Below, in pieces: positions 7,454-15,800 of a stretch of 26,655 bases of DNA. The position numbers and the translations under genes were made by a program. This DNA comes from JBPCPM01 sp050999155 (GTDB lineage: Bacteria; Actinomycetota; Thermoleophilia; Solirubrobacterales; 70-9). Below the pieces are notes generated by a model, which searched no databases, was not told where the DNA came from, and saw nothing but the letters and a program-made list of their open reading frames with translations. How positions within the stretch are numbered: the stretch's first letter is position 1; every line of letters begins with the position of its first letter. The DNA lies in NCBI GenBank assembly GCA_050999155.1, contig JBPCPM010000141.1, positions 1-26,655 of the forward strand. The letters run 5' to 3'.

Positions 7454-9492
7454 CCCCCGACGCCCAGCCGCCCGCCGAGGCCGCCGAGCGCGCCGCCGAG
7501 CTACGGGGCGTGCTCGCCCACCACAACCATCGCTACTACGTATTCGACGACCCCGAGGTCTCCGACCTCGCCTACGACGAGCTGCTCGACGAGCTCCGCG
7601 CCCTCGAGGCCCGGCATCCGGATCTGCGGACCCCCGACTCCCCGACGCAGCGCGTGGGGGCCGCCCCGCTGGAGTCCTTCGCGCAGGTCACCCACGCCGA
7701 GCGGATGCTGTCGCTCGGCAATGCCCGCAACGAGGAGGAGCTCCGCGCCTGGGAGGTGCGGGTCCGCAACCACCTCGCCCGCGAGGGGATCGAAGACGCC
7801 GAGCTGAGCTTCGTCACCGAGCCCAAGATCGATGGGCTCGCCATCTCGCTCACCTACGATCACGGTTGCTTCAGCGTTGGCGCGACCCGTGGGGACGGGC
7901 AGGTCGGCGAGGACGTGACCCAGAACCTGCGGACGATCAAGGCGATCCCGCTACGGCTCGACGAGGGCCCGGAGGTCGTCGAAGCCCGCGGTGAGGTCTA
8001 CCTCCCGCGCTCGGACTTCGCCAAGCTCAACGAGCGACGCACGGCGGCCGGGGAGGCCGCGTTCGCCAACCCGCGCAACTCGGCCGCAGGGTCGATTCGC
8101 CAGCTTGATCCGCAGCTCGCCGCGCAACGGCCGCTGACCATCTGGATCTACGGAACCGGGCACACGCGCGGCATCGAGTTCTCCACCCACACCGAGGAGC
8201 TGGAGTGGCTGCGGGCGCACCGGTTCCGGGTCAACCCCGACATCGCCCGTCACGCCACGATCGACGAGGTCGTCGAGCGGTGCCGCTGGTGGGAACAGCG
8301 GCGCGACGGGCTCGACTACGAGATCGACGGCGTCGTCGTCAAGGTCGACGAGCGCGACCTGTGGTGGCGGCTGGGGGTGGCCGGTCGCGAGCCGCGGTGG
8401 TCGATCGCGTGGAAGTTCCCTCCGACCACGGCGACCACGGTGCTGCGGCGGGTCGTCTGGAACGTCGGGCGTACCGGGCACCTCGTGCCGTTCGCCGAGC
8501 TGGAGCCCGTGCAGGTCGGCGGCGTGACCGTCAGTCAGGCGACCCTGCACAACGAGGAGGACCTCGAGCGCAAGGATGTCCGCGAGGGCGACGAGGTGAT
8601 CGTGATGCGGGCGGGCGACGTGATCCCGCGGGTCGAAGGCCCGGTCACCCGCGACCGGCCGCAGGACCGGCCGGTGCCGCGGCCGCCTGAGTACTGCCCA
8701 GCGTGCGGCACCGCCACCACCAAGCCCGAAGGGGTGTGGACCATCTGTCCCAACGCGGCCGGCTGCCCGGCCCAGGGCTTCCAGCACGTCAAGCACTTCG
8801 TATCCCGTGGCGCCATGGATATCGAGGGCCTGGGCGAGAAGCTCGCTCGGCGCCTGCTCGACGAGAAGCTCATCGCCGATGTGGGCGACATCTTTGCGCT
8901 GACAGCCGAGCAGCTGACCGGCCTGGAGGGGTTCGCCGAGCTGTCGGCAGCCAACCTCATCGAGGCGATCGAGCGGTCGCGCGGACGCCCGTTCGGCCGG
9001 CTGCTCTACGGGCTGGGCATCCCCGGCGTCGGTTCGGTCAACGCCGACGCGCTGGCCCAGCACTTCGGGTCGATGGACGCATTGCTGGCCGCGACGCCCG
9101 AGCAGATCGAGCAGGCCGAGGGCATCGGGCCCGTCCTGGCCGCCCAGCTTGTCGACGAGCTGCGCACCGATCGCATGGACGTGCTTCTCGACAAGCTCCG
9201 CGTCGCCGGGTTGCGCCTGGCCCTCGACCCATCCGAGCAGCGCCGCGAGGAAGGGCCCCTGGCCGGCAAGGTCGTGGTGCTGACCGGAACGCTGCCGACG
9301 CTCAGCCGAACCGAGGCCCAGAAGCTCGCTCGGGCCCACGGAGCGAAAGTCACCCAATCGGTGTCGGGCAAGACCGACTACGTGGTGGCCGGCGACAACG
9401 CCGGCTCCAAGCTCGAGAAGGCGGAGCGTCTCGGCGTCACCGTCATCGACGAGCAGGGGCTGCGCGAGCTGATCCTGACCGACGAGGCCTAG
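7450..9492 (+). CDS. ligA: NAD+-dependent DNA ligase
   Basis: LigA seals nicks in replication and repair using NAD+. The 680-aa protein shows all expected domains: an N-terminal Ia domain with HNHRYYVFDDPEVSDLAYDEL; adenylation domain with the active Lys 126 in EPKIDGLAIS; GEVYLPRSDF; the OB fold with GRTGHLVPFAELEPV; a four-Cys zinc finger at about 416-439 (CPACG ... CPNAAGC); helix-hairpin-helix repeats; and a C-terminal BRCT domain (GKVVVLTGTLPTLSRTEA onward). The GTG start overlaps the surE stop by 4 nt. It converges on the MFS gene with a 29-bp gap. Confidence 0.97.
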   Translation: MTPDAQPPAEAAERAAELRGVLAHHNHRYYVFDDPEVSDLAYDELLDELRALEARHPDLRTPDSPTQRVGAAPLESFAQVTHAERMLSLGNARNEEELRAWEVRVRNHLAREGIEDAELSFVTEPKIDGLAISLTYDHGCFSVGATRGDGQVGEDVTQNLRTIKAIPLRLDEGPEVVEARGEVYLPRSDFAKLNERRTAAGEAAFANPRNSAAGSIRQLDPQLAAQRPLTIWIYGTGHTRGIEFSTHTEELEWLRAHRFRVNPDIARHATIDEVVERCRWWEQRRDGLDYEIDGVVVKVDERDLWWRLGVAGREPRWSIAWKFPPTTATTVLRRVVWNVGRTGHLVPFAELEPVQVGGVTVSQATLHNEEDLERKDVREGDEVIVMRAGDVIPRVEGPVTRDRPQDRPVPRPPEYCPACGTATTKPEGVWTICPNAAGCPAQGFQHVKHFVSRGAMDIEGLGEKLARRLLDEKLIADVGDIFALTAEQLTGLEGFAELSAANLIEAIERSRGRPFGRLLYGLGIPGVGSVNADALAQHFGSMDALLAATPEQIEQAEGIGPVLAAQLVDELRTDRMDVLLDKLRVAGLRLALDPSEQRREEGPLAGKVVVLTGTLPTLSRTEAQKLARAHGAKVTQSVSGKTDYVVAGDNAGSKLEKAERLGVTVIDEQGLRELILTDEA

Positions 9493-9521
9493 CCCGCCCC
9501 GTCCGTACCGGCCCCGGAAGC

Positions 9522-11111
9522 CTAGGTGGCGACCGCGGGCGCCTCGGTCTGGGTTGGTGCCACCCTGTCCTCGTCCCAGCAGGGGGGCGGGCCGTCGATC
9601 GCGCAGCCACGGGCGACGTGTCGGCCGCCGTCGTGGTCGGCCCGGCCGTCGGCGGTGCCGGCGCCCGTGCCCTCGGCGGTGTCGGCGTCCTCTTCGAGCA
9701 GGTCGGAGCTGATGGTCACCGCGGCCAGCAGTGCCCCCGCGGCGGCAAGCCCGGCGGTCGACCACATCGCGATCTCGAAGCCCCGGCCGAGGGCGTCCGG
9801 GTCGTCGTAGGCCTGGCCGGACAGCCCGGCGATCCACGGCAGCACGGCGACCGCGATCAACCCGGCCGTGCGGGCGACGGCGTTGTTGATTCCTGAGGCG
9901 ACGCCGGTGTGGCGCTGGTCGGCCGCGGCAAGCGCCGTCGAGGTGACCGGGGCCACCGTGGCGGCGAGGCCAAGGCCGAAGACCACCAGACCGGGCAGGA
10001 CCCCGGTCGCATACGAGGCCCCGGGATCGATCTGGCCGAGAAGGACCATGCCGCCGGCGATGAGCAGCGGCCCCACGGTCAGCGGCCACCGGGGGCCGAT
10101 CCGCTCGGCGAGCTCGCCGGCCCGCTCGGAGAGCAGCAGCATGATCACCGTGATGGGCAGCGAGGCGGCGCCGGCCTGCAGCGCCGAGTAGTCGAGCACC
10201 ACCTGCAGGAACACGACGAACAGGAAGAACACGCCCCCCAGGGCCCCGTAGACGACGAAGGTCAGGGCGTTCGCGGCGCTGAACTGGCGGTTGGCGAACG
10301 CCGACAGCGGCATCATCGGATGCTCGGAGGTGCGTTGCACATAGCCGAAGCCCGCCAGAGCGGCCAGGCCTACCGCGGCGGCGATGAGCACGGCCGGCGA
10401 GCCGAGTCCGCGATCAGGCGCGCCGATCAGGGCGTACGTGGCACCGGCCAGCCCGATGATGGCCAGGGCCGCACCTGGGCGGTCCAGGGGGCGTGGCTCG
10501 GGCTCACGGCTCTCGGGCACGTGTCGCGCGGCGGCGTAGACGACGAATGCTGCCAGCGGGAGGTTGATCAGGAAGACCGCCCGCCAGGAGATCGCGTCGA
10601 TGAGATAGCCACCCAGGAGGGGCCCGATGGCCGCACCGATGCCGCCGAGGGCGGCCCAGGCGCCGATCGCCCGTGCTCGGTCGGCGCGCCGGAACGTGGC
10701 CTGGATGATCGACAGGCTCCCGGGGGTGAGCAGCGCCCCGCCGATCCCCTGCAGGATCCGTGCGGCAACGAGCACTTCGATGGTCGGTGCCGCCGCGCAG
10801 GCCAGCGACGCGGTTGCGAACCAGATGACGCCGATCTGAAAGACGCGGCGGCGGCCGAAGCGGTCGCCCAGGGATCCTCCGACCAGGATCAGCGCGGCCA
10901 GCGTCAGCAGGTAGCCGTTGATCACCCACTGCAGATCGGCCAGGTCGGCGCCCAGATCCTCCCCGATCGCCGGCAGGCCCACGTTGACCACGGTCCCGGT
11001 GATCTGGGCCACGGCCGAGCCGACGATGGTCGCCGCGAGGACCCAGCGGCCGGCGGTGCTGGCGAACCGCAGTTCCGGGCTGTCGCCGACGCTCGACGTC
11101 GCGGATTGCAC
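9522..11111 (-). CDS. MFS drug exporter, DHA2 (14-TM) family
   Basis: The 529-aa membrane protein resembles proton-coupled multidrug exporters of the EmrB/QacA kind. Hallmarks are VVNVGLPAIGEDLGADLADLQW in TM1, motif A GGSLGDRFGRRRVF, and motif C-like GGIGAAIGPLLGG. About 14 hydrophobic segments follow and the cytoplasmic tail is long, Asp/Glu/Gly-rich and contains two Cys. I set the start at GTG 11111 because TACGGT lies exactly 6 nt upstream; longer readings run into the next gene and lack membrane character. Substrate unknown. Confidence 0.85.
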   Translation of the reverse strand: MQSATSSVGDSPELRFASTAGRWVLAATIVGSAVAQITGTVVNVGLPAIGEDLGADLADLQWVINGYLLTLAALILVGGSLGDRFGRRRVFQIGVIWFATASLACAAAPTIEVLVAARILQGIGGALLTPGSLSIIQATFRRADRARAIGAWAALGGIGAAIGPLLGGYLIDAISWRAVFLINLPLAAFVVYAAARHVPESREPEPRPLDRPGAALAIIGLAGATYALIGAPDRGLGSPAVLIAAAVGLAALAGFGYVQRTSEHPMMPLSAFANRQFSAANALTFVVYGALGGVFFLFVVFLQVVLDYSALQAGAASLPITVIMLLLSERAGELAERIGPRWPLTVGPLLIAGGMVLLGQIDPGASYATGVLPGLVVFGLGLAATVAPVTSTALAAADQRHTGVASGINNAVARTAGLIAVAVLPWIAGLSGQAYDDPDALGRGFEIAMWSTAGLAAAGALLAAVTISSDLLEEDADTAEGTGAGTADGRADHDGGRHVARGCAIDGPPPCWDEDRVAPTQTEAPAVAT

Positions 11112-11117
11112 CCCCGC

Positions 11118-11123
11118 ACCGTA
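11118..11123 (-). promoter_or_regulatory. -10 box TACGGT of a leaderless MFS transcript
   Basis: On the minus strand TACGGT is followed by GCGGGG and then the GTG start at 11111. The 6-nt gap puts the expected transcription start at or next to the start codon, and there is no ribosome binding site. It decides the start chosen for the exporter. Confidence 0.45.
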
Positions 11124-11148
11124 CCCATCGGCGAAGGCCAGCCGGAGT

Positions 11149-11163
11149 AGGGGAGCGACCCCT
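11149..11163 (-). terminator. Small hairpin after the TauE/SafE gene
   Basis: AGGGG-AGCGA-CCCCT forms a perfect 5-bp stem with a 5-nt loop, 4 nt downstream of the permease stop on the minus strand. No T-run follows. It is weak, but lies in the 56-bp gap where the exporter has its own promoter. Confidence 0.3.
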
Positions 11164-11167
11164 CGCC

Positions 11168-12040
11168 TCAGCCGGGCTGTGGCGTTGCGTCGCGGTCGCG
11201 GATCCACCAGGCGACCATGGCCGACAGCCAGGCAGCGGCCCCCAGCGCGAAGGCGACGGACAGAGCCGTGTCCTGGATCCCGGCGACCGAGAGCAGGGCG
11301 CGGACGTTGGTGATCGTGACCATTCCGCCCACGGCCACGCCCAGGACCCTCGGCGGCAGCTTCTGCACGAGCCACGCCGCGAAGGGAGCGGCCAGGACCC
11401 CGCCGACCACGAGCGCCACGATCCACGAGCCGACGAGGTCGGAGGAGTCGAGGGCGATCAAGAAGCCGGCCGAGGCTCCCAGGGCGACAAGGAACTCCGC
11501 GGTGTCGACGGAGCCCACGACCTTGCGGGGCTCCAGCCGCCCGGACGCCAGGAGCGTGGGGGTGGACACCGGCCCCCAGCCCCCGCCGCCGGAGGCGTCG
11601 AGAAACCCGCCAACCAGGCCCAGGGGCGACAGGAACCGGGCAGGCAGGACCTTCGAGGAGCGTTCAGCCTCCCGTGGCCCGCGGGCGAATCGCAGCAGCA
11701 CGTAGATGCCGACACCGAGCAGGATCACCGACATGACCGGCGCGGCAACCTCCGTGGAGAGCGAGCTCAACACGACGGCGCCGGCGAACGCCCCCACGGC
11801 ACCGGGGACGGCCAGCGCCACTACGACTCGCCAGTCGACGTTGCGAAACCGCGCGTGCGCCGTGGCCGACGCGGCCGTGGTGGCCAGCTCGGCGATATGG
11901 ACCGAGGCCGACGCGGCGGCGGGGCTGACCCCAAAGGTGAGCAGCAGGGAGGTCGAGGTGACGCCGTAGGCCATGCCGAGCGACCCGTCGATCAGCTGGG
12001 CGACGAGGCCGGCGATGGCGATGAGGACGAGGACGGGCAT
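11168..12040 (-). CDS. TauE/SafE-family sulfite or sulfonate-type anion permease
   Basis: The 290-aa protein has about 8 hydrophobic segments and the family start VLIAIAGLVAQLIDGSLGMAYGVTSTSLLL. The second half repeats the pattern (LGLVGGFLDASGGGGWGPVSTPTLLASGRL). Members move sulfite, sulfoacetate or related anions or sulfur compounds across the membrane. ATG at 12040 has GGAG 7 nt upstream. An alternative TTG at 12097 lies 8 nt after a TATTCT box and would add 19 residues. An Rrf2-family regulator is encoded upstream on the same strand, consistent with control by a sulfur or redox signal (inference). Confidence 0.85.
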   Translation of the reverse strand: MPVLVLIAIAGLVAQLIDGSLGMAYGVTSTSLLLTFGVSPAAASASVHIAELATTAASATAHARFRNVDWRVVVALAVPGAVGAFAGAVVLSSLSTEVAAPVMSVILLGVGIYVLLRFARGPREAERSSKVLPARFLSPLGLVGGFLDASGGGGWGPVSTPTLLASGRLEPRKVVGSVDTAEFLVALGASAGFLIALDSSDLVGSWIVALVVGGVLAAPFAAWLVQKLPPRVLGVAVGGMVTITNVRALLSVAGIQDTALSVAFALGAAAWLSAMVAWWIRDRDATPQPG

Positions 12041-12105
12041 GGTCAGCTCCGGCGTTCGAGGGACACGCTGAGCCAAGAAGTAAAGCAAGTCGATCAAGAT
12101 AGTGA

Positions 12106-12111
12106 AGAATA
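12106..12111 (-). promoter_or_regulatory. -10 box TATTCT upstream of the TauE/SafE gene
   Basis: TATTCT on the minus strand lies in the 123-bp gap after the Rrf2 gene. The segment 12070-12112 is unusually AT-rich for this window (TATTCTTCACTATCTTGATC on the minus strand). A transcript would start near 12098 and leave a leader of about 57 nt before the ATG. The AT-rich stretch right after the -10 is a plausible Rrf2 binding site, but no clean palindrome is visible. Confidence 0.4.
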
Positions 12112-12163
12112 GGCCCGCTGACGTCCCCGGCAGGTCGAGGTGGTGCAGCGGGCTTCCGGGGTC

Positions 12164-12631
12164 TCAGCGCTGCGGCCAGGAGCGCCAGGCGTCGGCGTCG
12201 TCCGCAAGCGCCGCCACCTGGCGGGGAAGCTCGCCTCCGACAACGTCAGCCAGCGTGACCTGCTCGAGGACCGCCCGGTAGGCCGAGCGGGCAGCCACCC
12301 AGACATCGCGGAGGTGCTCGGCCGCCTCGTCGTAGTCGACATCTTCGGGGCGGTCGCCGTGGATGTCGGCGAGGTTGCCCTGCTCGACGCGCATCACGTC
12401 GGCGATGGTGATCTCCCCGGGAGCACGGGCCAGCTCATATCCACCATCGGCTCCGCGGCGCGACCGGACAAGCCCCGCCCGGCGCAGGTCCATGAGGATG
12501 TTCTCGAGGAAGCGGATCGGGATCCTTTGGCTGTGGGCGATCGTGCCCGCCTTCACCGGCCCCTCGCCCCAGGCATCCGCGAGAACCAGCGTGGCTCGAA
12601 CCGCGTAGTCGACCTTGGCCGAGAGGCGCAT
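12164..12631 (-). CDS. Rrf2-family transcriptional regulator without Fe-S cysteines
   Basis: The 155-aa protein has the Rrf2 winged-helix N-terminus: MRLSAKVDYAVRATLVLADA, then SQRIPIRFLENILMDLRRAG as recognition region, then VRSRRGADGGYELAR as the wing. ITIADVMRVEQG follows. It has no cysteine at all, so it cannot hold the [2Fe-2S] cluster of IscR or NsrR and is more like CymR-type members. It is probably a dimeric repressor of the neighbouring permease gene (inference). No good ribosome site precedes its ATG; translation may be coupled to the small ORF ending 4 nt upstream. Confidence 0.85.
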   Translation of the reverse strand: MRLSAKVDYAVRATLVLADAWGEGPVKAGTIAHSQRIPIRFLENILMDLRRAGLVRSRRGADGGYELARAPGEITIADVMRVEQGNLADIHGDRPEDVDYDEAAEHLRDVWVAARSAYRAVLEQVTLADVVGGELPRQVAALADDADAWRSWPQR

Positions 12632-12635
12632 GGGG

Positions 12636-12737
12636 CTATCGGGCCTGCGCGTCCACGCGGGCGACGATCGTCGAGTCCTGCGTGGCGGATTGCGCGATCG
12701 CTCCGATCGTGGCGCTCCCGGTGATCCCGATGCGCAT
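12636..12737 (-). CDS. 33-aa small ORF with strong ribosome site, upstream of the Rrf2 gene
   Basis: ATG at 12737 opens MRIGITGSATIGAIAQSATQ, then 13 more residues ending VDAQAR, and a TAG at 12636-12638. GAGGAGAACC lies directly upstream with good spacing and is the best ribosome site in the area. The stop is 4 nt before the Rrf2 start, whose own ribosome site is poor. It may be a leader peptide that couples translation into the regulator, or a remnant of a larger protein. I recognise no family. It has no Cys. Confidence 0.45.
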   Translation of the reverse strand: MRIGITGSATIGAIAQSATQDSTIVARVDAQAR

Positions 12738-12836
12738 CAGGTTCTCCTCGTCGAGACGGGTGGTGGACGACGCCGGCCACCCCGAACTGGCACTCGCGGC
12801 ACAGTACCGTCCCGCCGTTGCGTGGCCGGAGTCCGG

Positions 12837-14177
12837 CTAGCGGTACGCGGCGATGGCCGAGGCCATCTGGTCCTGCACGCGCCGGGCGGTGTACACGTTC
12901 GCGCCGTTCATCAGAAACGAGAACGCGACGTGGCGGCCCGAACCCGTCTTGCAGTAGCCCGAGAGCGCGCTCGCTCCGTTCAGGGTCCCCGTCTTCGCGC
13001 GGCAGCGGTTGCGGGCAAGCGTCCCACGCATCCGCTTGTTGAGGGTCCCCGAGCGGCCCGGTCGCGCGAGCGAGTCGCGGAACGGCTCCCACGAGTCCGA
13101 CGCGTACATGCCGCGCAGGAGCCGCACCACGTGCGCCGGGGCCGCGCGGTTGCCGCGGCTGAGTCCGGAACCGTCGACCAGCGTGGCCCGCGACTGGCCG
13201 ATCGCCTGGGCCGCGGAGCGCGCTGCGCGGGCGCCCGACCGCGTGGTGCCGTCGCCGCCCGTGCCCGCACCGAGGCCCTTGAGCAGCATCTCGGCGACGA
13301 AGTTGTCGGACTGGCGGTTCGTCTCGCCGGCCAGCTCGGCCAGGGTGGGCGAGGCGATGTCGGCCACCGTCGCCGCCGAGGTGGGGGTCACCCGAAGGCG
13401 GGCGGCATCGCGGACCTTGACCCCTCGGCGGCGCAGGGCCGACGCGAGCTCACGGCTGGCGGTCAGGGGCGGGTTGGCGAGGAAGCTGGTCTGCCCGTTG
13501 CCGACGAAGCCACCGTTCCACGACAACCCGGAGACCGGCCCGATCCACCGTGACAGCGCGTAGCCTGATCCCGGGACGCCGCGCAGCCGGTCGAAGATCG
13601 TGTCGTCGGCGTACAGGGCGCCGCTGACCTCGGTGAGCCCCGAGTCGGCGATGGCCGCGGCCAGCTCGCGGACGTCGGTCAGGAGTCCGTGCGCGTACCG
13701 CCGGTGGTAGGTCGGCCAGCCGAACACGGGGTCGCCCCCGCCGCGCAGGTACAGGTCGCCGGAGAGTTTCCAGTCCGTGGCTGAGCCCGTGACCGGCTGC
13801 CTCGTTCCGCTCGCTCGCACCGAGGTCGTGATCGGCATCCGGGCTCCCAGCCGCTCCAACGATGCGGCAGTGGTGAACAGCTTCGTGTTCGAGGCGAGGA
13901 TGCGTGTGCGGGTTCCCCGCTTGGAGTACAGCCCGCGCTTGCTGTCTAGGTCGTAGACGTAGGCGCCGCTGTAGCGGCCCGCGCTGCGCATCGACGAGGC
14001 CAGCCGGCCGCGCAGGGTGCGCAGGCTGATGGCCGAGCTGCGCGCCTGCGGCTCGGTGCCGCTGGACTTGGTGTCGAAGGGCCGCTCGCCCTGATACCGC
14101 GAGGCCGCCGTCGCCGGAGCGGCGCCGACGAGAAGCAGGGCCGCGGAGAGCAGGACGATCGGGACGCGGGCGCGCAT
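12837..14177 (-). CDS. dacB: D-alanyl-D-alanine carboxypeptidase/endopeptidase (PBP4, peptidase S13)
   Basis: This exported serine peptidase trims or opens peptidoglycan cross-links. The 446-aa protein begins with a signal peptide (MRARVPIVLLSAALLLVGAA, cleavage probable after ATA at about 24). The catalytic triad of motifs is complete: S96-N-T-K99 in ILASNTKLF, S290-D-N292 in RQSDNFVAEML, and K395-T-G397 in AKTGTLNG. The long insert between the first two motifs is typical of S13. The start is ATG 14177; a longer reading is antisense to patatin. The stop lies about 100 nt upstream of the Rrf2-associated small ORF. Confidence 0.92.
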   Translation of the reverse strand: MRARVPIVLLSAALLLVGAAPATAASRYQGERPFDTKSSGTEPQARSSAISLRTLRGRLASSMRSAGRYSGAYVYDLDSKRGLYSKRGTRTRILASNTKLFTTAASLERLGARMPITTSVRASGTRQPVTGSATDWKLSGDLYLRGGGDPVFGWPTYHRRYAHGLLTDVRELAAAIADSGLTEVSGALYADDTIFDRLRGVPGSGYALSRWIGPVSGLSWNGGFVGNGQTSFLANPPLTASRELASALRRRGVKVRDAARLRVTPTSAATVADIASPTLAELAGETNRQSDNFVAEMLLKGLGAGTGGDGTTRSGARAARSAAQAIGQSRATLVDGSGLSRGNRAAPAHVVRLLRGMYASDSWEPFRDSLARPGRSGTLNKRMRGTLARNRCRAKTGTLNGASALSGYCKTGSGRHVAFSFLMNGANVYTARRVQDQMASAIAAYR

Positions 14178-14252
14178 GTTCGTGACAACGCCGCCCGGCC
14201 GCCGAAGTCGCGGTCGGGGCTGTCGTGGTTCGGGGTCGGCCCCCCTCGGTGG

Positions 14253-14258
14253 TATAAC
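14253..14258 (+). promoter_or_regulatory. -10 box TATAAC upstream of the patatin gene
   Basis: TATAAC is followed after 9 nt by the patatin ATG, which has no clear ribosome site, so the transcript may be leaderless or nearly so. The same spot read on the minus strand gives TTATAC/TATACC, which could serve the divergent dacB gene 76 nt away. Confidence 0.4.
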
Positions 14259-14267
14259 CGTCGAACC

Positions 14268-15515
14268 ATGGGACGGGTTGTCCCGCTCGATTCGGGCGGA
14301 AAGAGCGCTTCCGGGCGCCGAGGACGGAACCGATCCAAGACCGCTCTGGTCCTGGGAGGTGGCGGCTTCACCGGCGGCGTCTACGAGATCGGCGCGCTTC
14401 GCGCGTTCGACCTGCTGGCGGTAGATCGCACCGTCAACGAGTTCGACGTCTACGTCGGCACGAGCGCCGGTGCCTTCGTGGCCGCGCTGACGGCCAACGG
14501 CGTCACGCCCGAGGAGATGATGCGGGTTCTCAACAAGAACCTGCCGTCGCCGTTCCCCGACCCCGAGCTCGACGTCCTGCTGCGGCCGAACTACAAGGGG
14601 TTCTTGACCGGTGCCGCTCTCGCCCCGCTGCGCATGCTGGGCATGGCGCGCACGCTGCTTCCCAACCTTCGCGAACTCACCCCGATGGACTTCATCATCG
14701 CGCTGGTCGAGATGCTCCCCTCGGGCTTCTACACGCAGAGCGGGCTCGAGGACTACGTGGCCGAGGTTCTCAGCGACCCCGACCGTCACGACGACTTCCG
14801 GCTGCTCGACAACGAGCTCTACCTTCCGGCCACCGACCTCGACACCTGCGAACGGGTGATCCTCGGCGAGGGCGACTGGGCCGACGTCCCGATCTCCACC
14901 GCGGTGGCGGCGTCGGGCGCCCTGCCCATGGTCTACGCCCCGGTCGACCTCAAGGGCCGGCAGCTGGTCGACGGCGGCATCCGCTCGACGACGAACGTCG
15001 ACATCGCCGTGGAGCGGGGGGCCAAGCTGATCCTGGTGGTCAACCCGCTGGTGCCCTACGTCAACGAGTTCCAGAAGCGGATCCCCACGATGTTCGGCAG
15101 CCGGGCCCAGCGTGTCGCCGACATGGGCTTCCCGTACGTCGGCTACCAGGCCTTCAAGCTGATCGCCCACGCCCGCCTGCACCAGATGGTCCAGTACTGG
15201 CACGAGAAGTACCCGGGCGTCGACATCATCCTCATCGAGCCCGAGCCCAACGACGAGCTGATGTTCGGCACCTCGATCATGAACTACTCCCAACGCCTGG
15301 CCATCGCCCGCCACGGCTTCGAGTCGGTCACGGTCAAGCTGGCCAAGGACTTCGACCACTACAAGGAAGTCTGCGCCCGCCACGGCATCGAGATCTCGAT
15401 GCGCCGCGTCAACCAGGTCCTCCAGCAGGTCGAATCCGACCGAGAAGAATCCTCCGCCTGGCGCCGCGTCCTCGAACAAACCACCGGCGCCTTTTTGCGG
15501 CAGAACTCCGCCTAG
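14268..15515 (+). CDS. Patatin-like phospholipase / lipid acyl hydrolase
   Basis: The 415-aa protein carries the patatin Ser-Asp dyad. The oxyanion motif is GGGGFTGGVYEIGAL near 30-44, the nucleophile elbow is GTSAG with Ser 66, and the catalytic Asp is about 235 in LVDGGIRSTTNVDIA. It has no signal peptide, so it probably acts in the cytoplasm or at the membrane face, releasing fatty acids from phospholipid or stored lipid. The long C-terminal part beyond residue 260 has no motif I recognise. The acyl-CoA synthetase and WS/DGAT genes nearby suggest a lipid turnover role (inference). Confidence 0.88.
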   Translation: MGRVVPLDSGGKSASGRRGRNRSKTALVLGGGGFTGGVYEIGALRAFDLLAVDRTVNEFDVYVGTSAGAFVAALTANGVTPEEMMRVLNKNLPSPFPDPELDVLLRPNYKGFLTGAALAPLRMLGMARTLLPNLRELTPMDFIIALVEMLPSGFYTQSGLEDYVAEVLSDPDRHDDFRLLDNELYLPATDLDTCERVILGEGDWADVPISTAVAASGALPMVYAPVDLKGRQLVDGGIRSTTNVDIAVERGAKLILVVNPLVPYVNEFQKRIPTMFGSRAQRVADMGFPYVGYQAFKLIAHARLHQMVQYWHEKYPGVDIILIEPEPNDELMFGTSIMNYSQRLAIARHGFESVTVKLAKDFDHYKEVCARHGIEISMRRVNQVLQQVESDREESSAWRRVLEQTTGAFLRQNSA

Positions 15516-15546
15516 GACGGCCGTACCGGGGCGCCAGCCACGCCCA

Positions 15547-15600
15547 GCGCTCGCTGAACGATTCTCGGGTCTCTGGCGCGGCAAATCGTTCAGCGAACGC
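15547..15600. repeat. 17-bp inverted repeat (16/17 match) with 20-nt loop
   Basis: The arm GCGCTCGCTGAACGATT (15547-15563) matches the complement of 15584-15600 at 16 of 17 positions. A second inverted pair, GCGCCAG at 15531-15537 and CTGGCGC at 15573-15579, has its right arm inside the loop of the first, which is pseudoknot topology. It lies 31 nt after the patatin stop and may act as a terminator, though no T-run follows. A dispersed repeat family is another option. Confidence 0.55.
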
Positions 15601-15766
15601 GGGCGGCCCGGGCTCCAACCGCCAGGCGGACGGTCGGCGGGTGGCGTGGGAGACAGGCCACGAGACCGTCGCCGCAGGCGATCGCAGCTCGTGGGTGCTC
15701 CCGCGACAGGACCCGCCGCCAGACGGCCGGAGCAAAGGCCGTAGCGGTCAGCGCCCCGGAACGACC

Positions 15767-15794
15767 CCGGGCCCGCCATCAGCGACGGGCCCGG
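15767..15794 (-). terminator. Hairpin after the acyl-CoA synthetase gene
   Basis: CCGGGCCCG (15767-15775) and CGGGCCCGG (15786-15794) form a perfect 9-bp stem with a 10-nt loop. It begins 6 nt past the stop codon on the minus strand. There is no T-run. Position and stability fit a terminator in GC-rich DNA. Confidence 0.5.
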
Positions 15795-15800
15795 CGCCCC

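Larger units (their letters stand above)
15516..15800. other. Non-coding gap between convergent patatin and acyl-CoA synthetase genes
   Basis: This 285-bp stretch has no credible gene. It holds a long inverted repeat (15547-15600) interleaved with a shorter one, and a separate hairpin next to the acyl-CoA synthetase stop (15767-15794). I see nothing else in 15601-15766. Confidence 0.6.

Noticed and set aside
9909..11150. 413-aa plus-strand open frame across the MFS gene
   Set aside because: Gly/Arg/Asp-rich low-complexity product opposite a clear 14-TM exporter; an antisense shadow.
12164..12631. IscR/NsrR-type Fe-S regulator
   Set aside because: The Rrf2 protein has no cysteine, so it cannot coordinate a cluster.
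12829..12841. GCCGGACTCCGGC as a terminator for the DacB-type gene
   Set aside because: The self-complementary halves leave only a 1-nt loop, which cannot form a hairpin.
12837..15779. 980-aa minus-strand reading extending the DacB-type gene upstream
   Set aside because: Beyond 14177 the frame runs antisense through the patatin gene and is low-complexity. The signal peptide and S13 domains begin at ATG 14177.
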